From Chromatiales bacterium (GTDB taxonomy: Bacteria; Pseudomonadota; Gammaproteobacteria; Thiohalomonadales; Thiohalomonadaceae), in NCBI GenBank assembly GCA_003251535.1, contig QKFD01000116.1:1-39871 (forward strand): DNA of 39,871 nucleotides. Direction: 5' to 3'. The position numbers were made by a program, and so were the translations under genes. The notes beneath the pieces were generated by a model. It saw only the letters and a program-made list of their open reading frames with translations. It was not told where the DNA came from and did not search any database. Numbering within the stretch: the stretch's first letter is position 1; each line of letters begins with the position of its first letter. Below are positions 38,689-39,871 of this stretch, piece after piece.

Positions 38689-39871
38689 TCATTCCACCAC
38701 CCATCCTGTAACCCCACTTACAGCAGATTTAATTGCTGGCCGAAAAGCATCAGGAACAACTGTGCCACTGAAATTTCCATTAGGTCCATTAACACTTCCA
38801 GAATGCCATGTAATCATGATGCTTCGCTCTTTGACGTGAACTGTAAACGCAAACAGTTCATTTGGGTTCGCATTAGGAAAGAATTCATTGGCCACTTGAA
38901 CGTGTCCACGTGTTCTTGGAACTGAACCTGGCACATCCGGCCGAGCGCTCAACCGCATAGCGATCCCTCCTCTTGAGTACCAGACACCAGAAAACACATT
39001 TCCAGTAAGCAAATGATCATGTTCAAAAAACTGGACTGCAGATGTGGCGGTAGTTTGCCGCACCAACAAATATCCGCCCAGTATCGCGCTGATTCCGCGG
39101 AAAAGCGCCTGTCCATATTCGCCCTGACTAGCTGAGTGTGCAGCGCCAGCAATCGCACCAGCACCAAACGCCATCGCAAGAGGCTTTTGAAGCACTTTGA
39201 TACGACCCAAAGGCCCAAATGCAGCACCAGTAATAGCACCGCCTGCTGCAGCATAGAGAATATCTTGCCCGGTCGACTCAGAAGCAATAGCTGTGTCTAA
39301 GGCACTCCAGGCGGAACCGACAACAGAATTAAGCAAAACAGCCCGAACTGTGAAGGCTGCCGAAATCTCTTGCAATCCAAAGCGCCCCGAAGGATCGATA
39401 GTTACGACGGGATTTCCGTTTGCATAGACATATTTATGGATGGATGCTGGAAGCGTCGGAGATCCCGGGAACGAATCCACGCTCAACAATCGCCCCACCC
39501 GCGGGTCCATATACCGCGCCCGCAGGTAGTACTGTCCGAGGCGTAACTCAAGCTGTTCCCCCGCAAAGAGATACGCATTGGGCGTACCCCCACTCTGCGC
39601 GTCCATCTCCCCAAACGCCTTATAGGCGTAGCTATCGGTTAGGGCGCCGGCCGCATCGGTGAGCGCCCGCGTAGAGCCGAGGGCATCATAGTGGTAGTAG
39701 CTGCTCGCCCCCTCCCGCTCCTGGCTGAGCAGGTCATCGCCATAGGTGTAGGCCACCTGTTCAATGCCGTCCGTGTACTCCCCCAGCACTTGGGCGTAGG
39801 CCTGGTTGGGGTCCACCAGGAATTCGGTGGTGCGGCCGTTGATAGTCCGGCGCTGGCGGATGCCCTGGCTA
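38689..39871 (-). CDS. Rhs-family polymorphic toxin, 3' part (5' end outside the window)
   Basis: 393 residues are visible; the gene continues past the window edge. The GC-rich Rhs core (about 39390-39871) has the YD-repeat style RTTEFLVDPNQAYAQVLGEY and YHYDALGSTRALTDAAG. It ends in the Rhs-associated core AYLFAGEQLELRLGQYYLRA, then RYMDPRVGRLLSVDSF, HKYVYANGNPVVTIDPSGR. Downstream of DPSGR is a variable C-terminal tip of about 230 residues with a Gly/Ala-rich helical linker and then VQFFEHDHLLTGNVFSGVWY, MRLSARPDVPGSV and ITWHSGSVNGPNG. I cannot assign its activity. The tip is lower in GC than the core, as expected from tip exchange. It would be delivered by a type VI secretion system or as an Rhs shell; no secretion genes are present here. 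Confidence 0.88.
   Translation of the reverse strand, partial: SQGIRQRRTINGRTTEFLVDPNQAYAQVLGEYTDGIEQVAYTYGDDLLSQEREGASSYYHYDALGSTRALTDAAGALTDSYAYKAFGEMDAQSGGTPNAYLFAGEQLELRLGQYYLRARYMDPRVGRLLSVDSFPGSPTLPASIHKYVYANGNPVVTIDPSGRFGLQEISAAFTVRAVLLNSVVGSAWSALDTAIASESTGQDILYAAAGGAITGAAFGPLGRIKVLQKPLAMAFGAGAIAGAAHSASQGEYGQALFRGISAILGGYLLVRQTTATSAVQFFEHDHLLTGNVFSGVWYSRGGIAMRLSARPDVPGSVPRTRGHVQVANEFFPNANPNELFAFTVHVKERSIMITWHSGSVNGPNGNFSGTVVPDAFRPAIKSAVSGVTGWVVE

Noticed and set aside
38949-39287. Second minus-strand frame of 112 codons in the Rhs tip
   Set aside because: It overlaps the rhs reading frame, which continues the Rhs core without a break; a shadow frame.

Overview
The window looks like chromosome of a GC-rich gammaproteobacterium. 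The order rsmD / coaD / 2[4Fe-4S] ferredoxin beside a pair of M16 peptidases and divergent ftsY-ftsE-ftsX, and the set TorF-like porin - glnK - amtB next to ubiK, are familiar gammaproteobacterial neighbourhoods. A genuine DsrC, with both C-terminal cysteines spaced CX10C, points to sulfur-oxidising or otherwise dissimilatory sulfur metabolism, perhaps a Chromatiales-type organism. That placement is inference.

Layout. 1-2.4 kb: a stretch with no recognised gene, a secreted protein with a sorting-signal-like C-terminus, and two unrecognised minus-strand genes, one a membrane protein with a glycine-rich tail. 2.4-7.2 kb (minus): methionine gamma-lyase, a GNAT acetyltransferase and ftsX-ftsE-ftsY. 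7.3-11.5 kb (plus): two M16 peptidase-like genes (one catalytic, one lacking the zinc motif), rsmD, coaD and ferredoxin. 11.5-18.2 kb: a PhnD-like binding protein and a histidine kinase, a yeast-type cytosine deaminase coupled to a beta-hydroxyacid dehydrogenase, dsrC with its own promoter and terminator, an orphan ParA and a YeeZ-like SDR protein. 18.3-21.5 kb: the nitrogen operon porin-glnK-amtB, preceded by a sigma-54 promoter and NtrC-type sites, and divergent ubiK.

21.6-29.5 kb (plus): a compact chemosensory operon of six genes: CheR-TPR, CheW, REC-HD-GYP, CheW, a soluble globin-coupled chemoreceptor with a C-terminal CZB zinc domain, and a CheA-REC hybrid. The parts resemble the Wsp pathway, but the output is a predicted c-di-GMP phosphodiesterase instead of a diguanylate cyclase, the input is predicted to be haem and zinc chemistry in the cytoplasm, and no CheB is present. 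This is the strongest candidate for an undescribed pathway here.

29.5-36.2 kb: a thiamine-binding-type small protein, a large SUKH-like protein, a small membrane peptide with an in-frame stop, a coupled operon of TPR-AAA ATPase / membrane protein / TPR membrane protein, a class D beta-lactamase and a secreted DUF1566 protein. 36.2 kb to the end: an internally deleted IS66 element with both terminal inverted repeats, then an AT-richer Rhs toxin/immunity locus read on the minus strand. It holds the 3' part of an rhs gene with a variable toxin tip, a SUKH immunity gene, a palindromic repeat, a displaced 3' fragment of a second Rhs-type toxin tip with no start codon, its putative immunity gene, and a second copy of the repeat. 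This looks like a polymorphic toxin cassette array.
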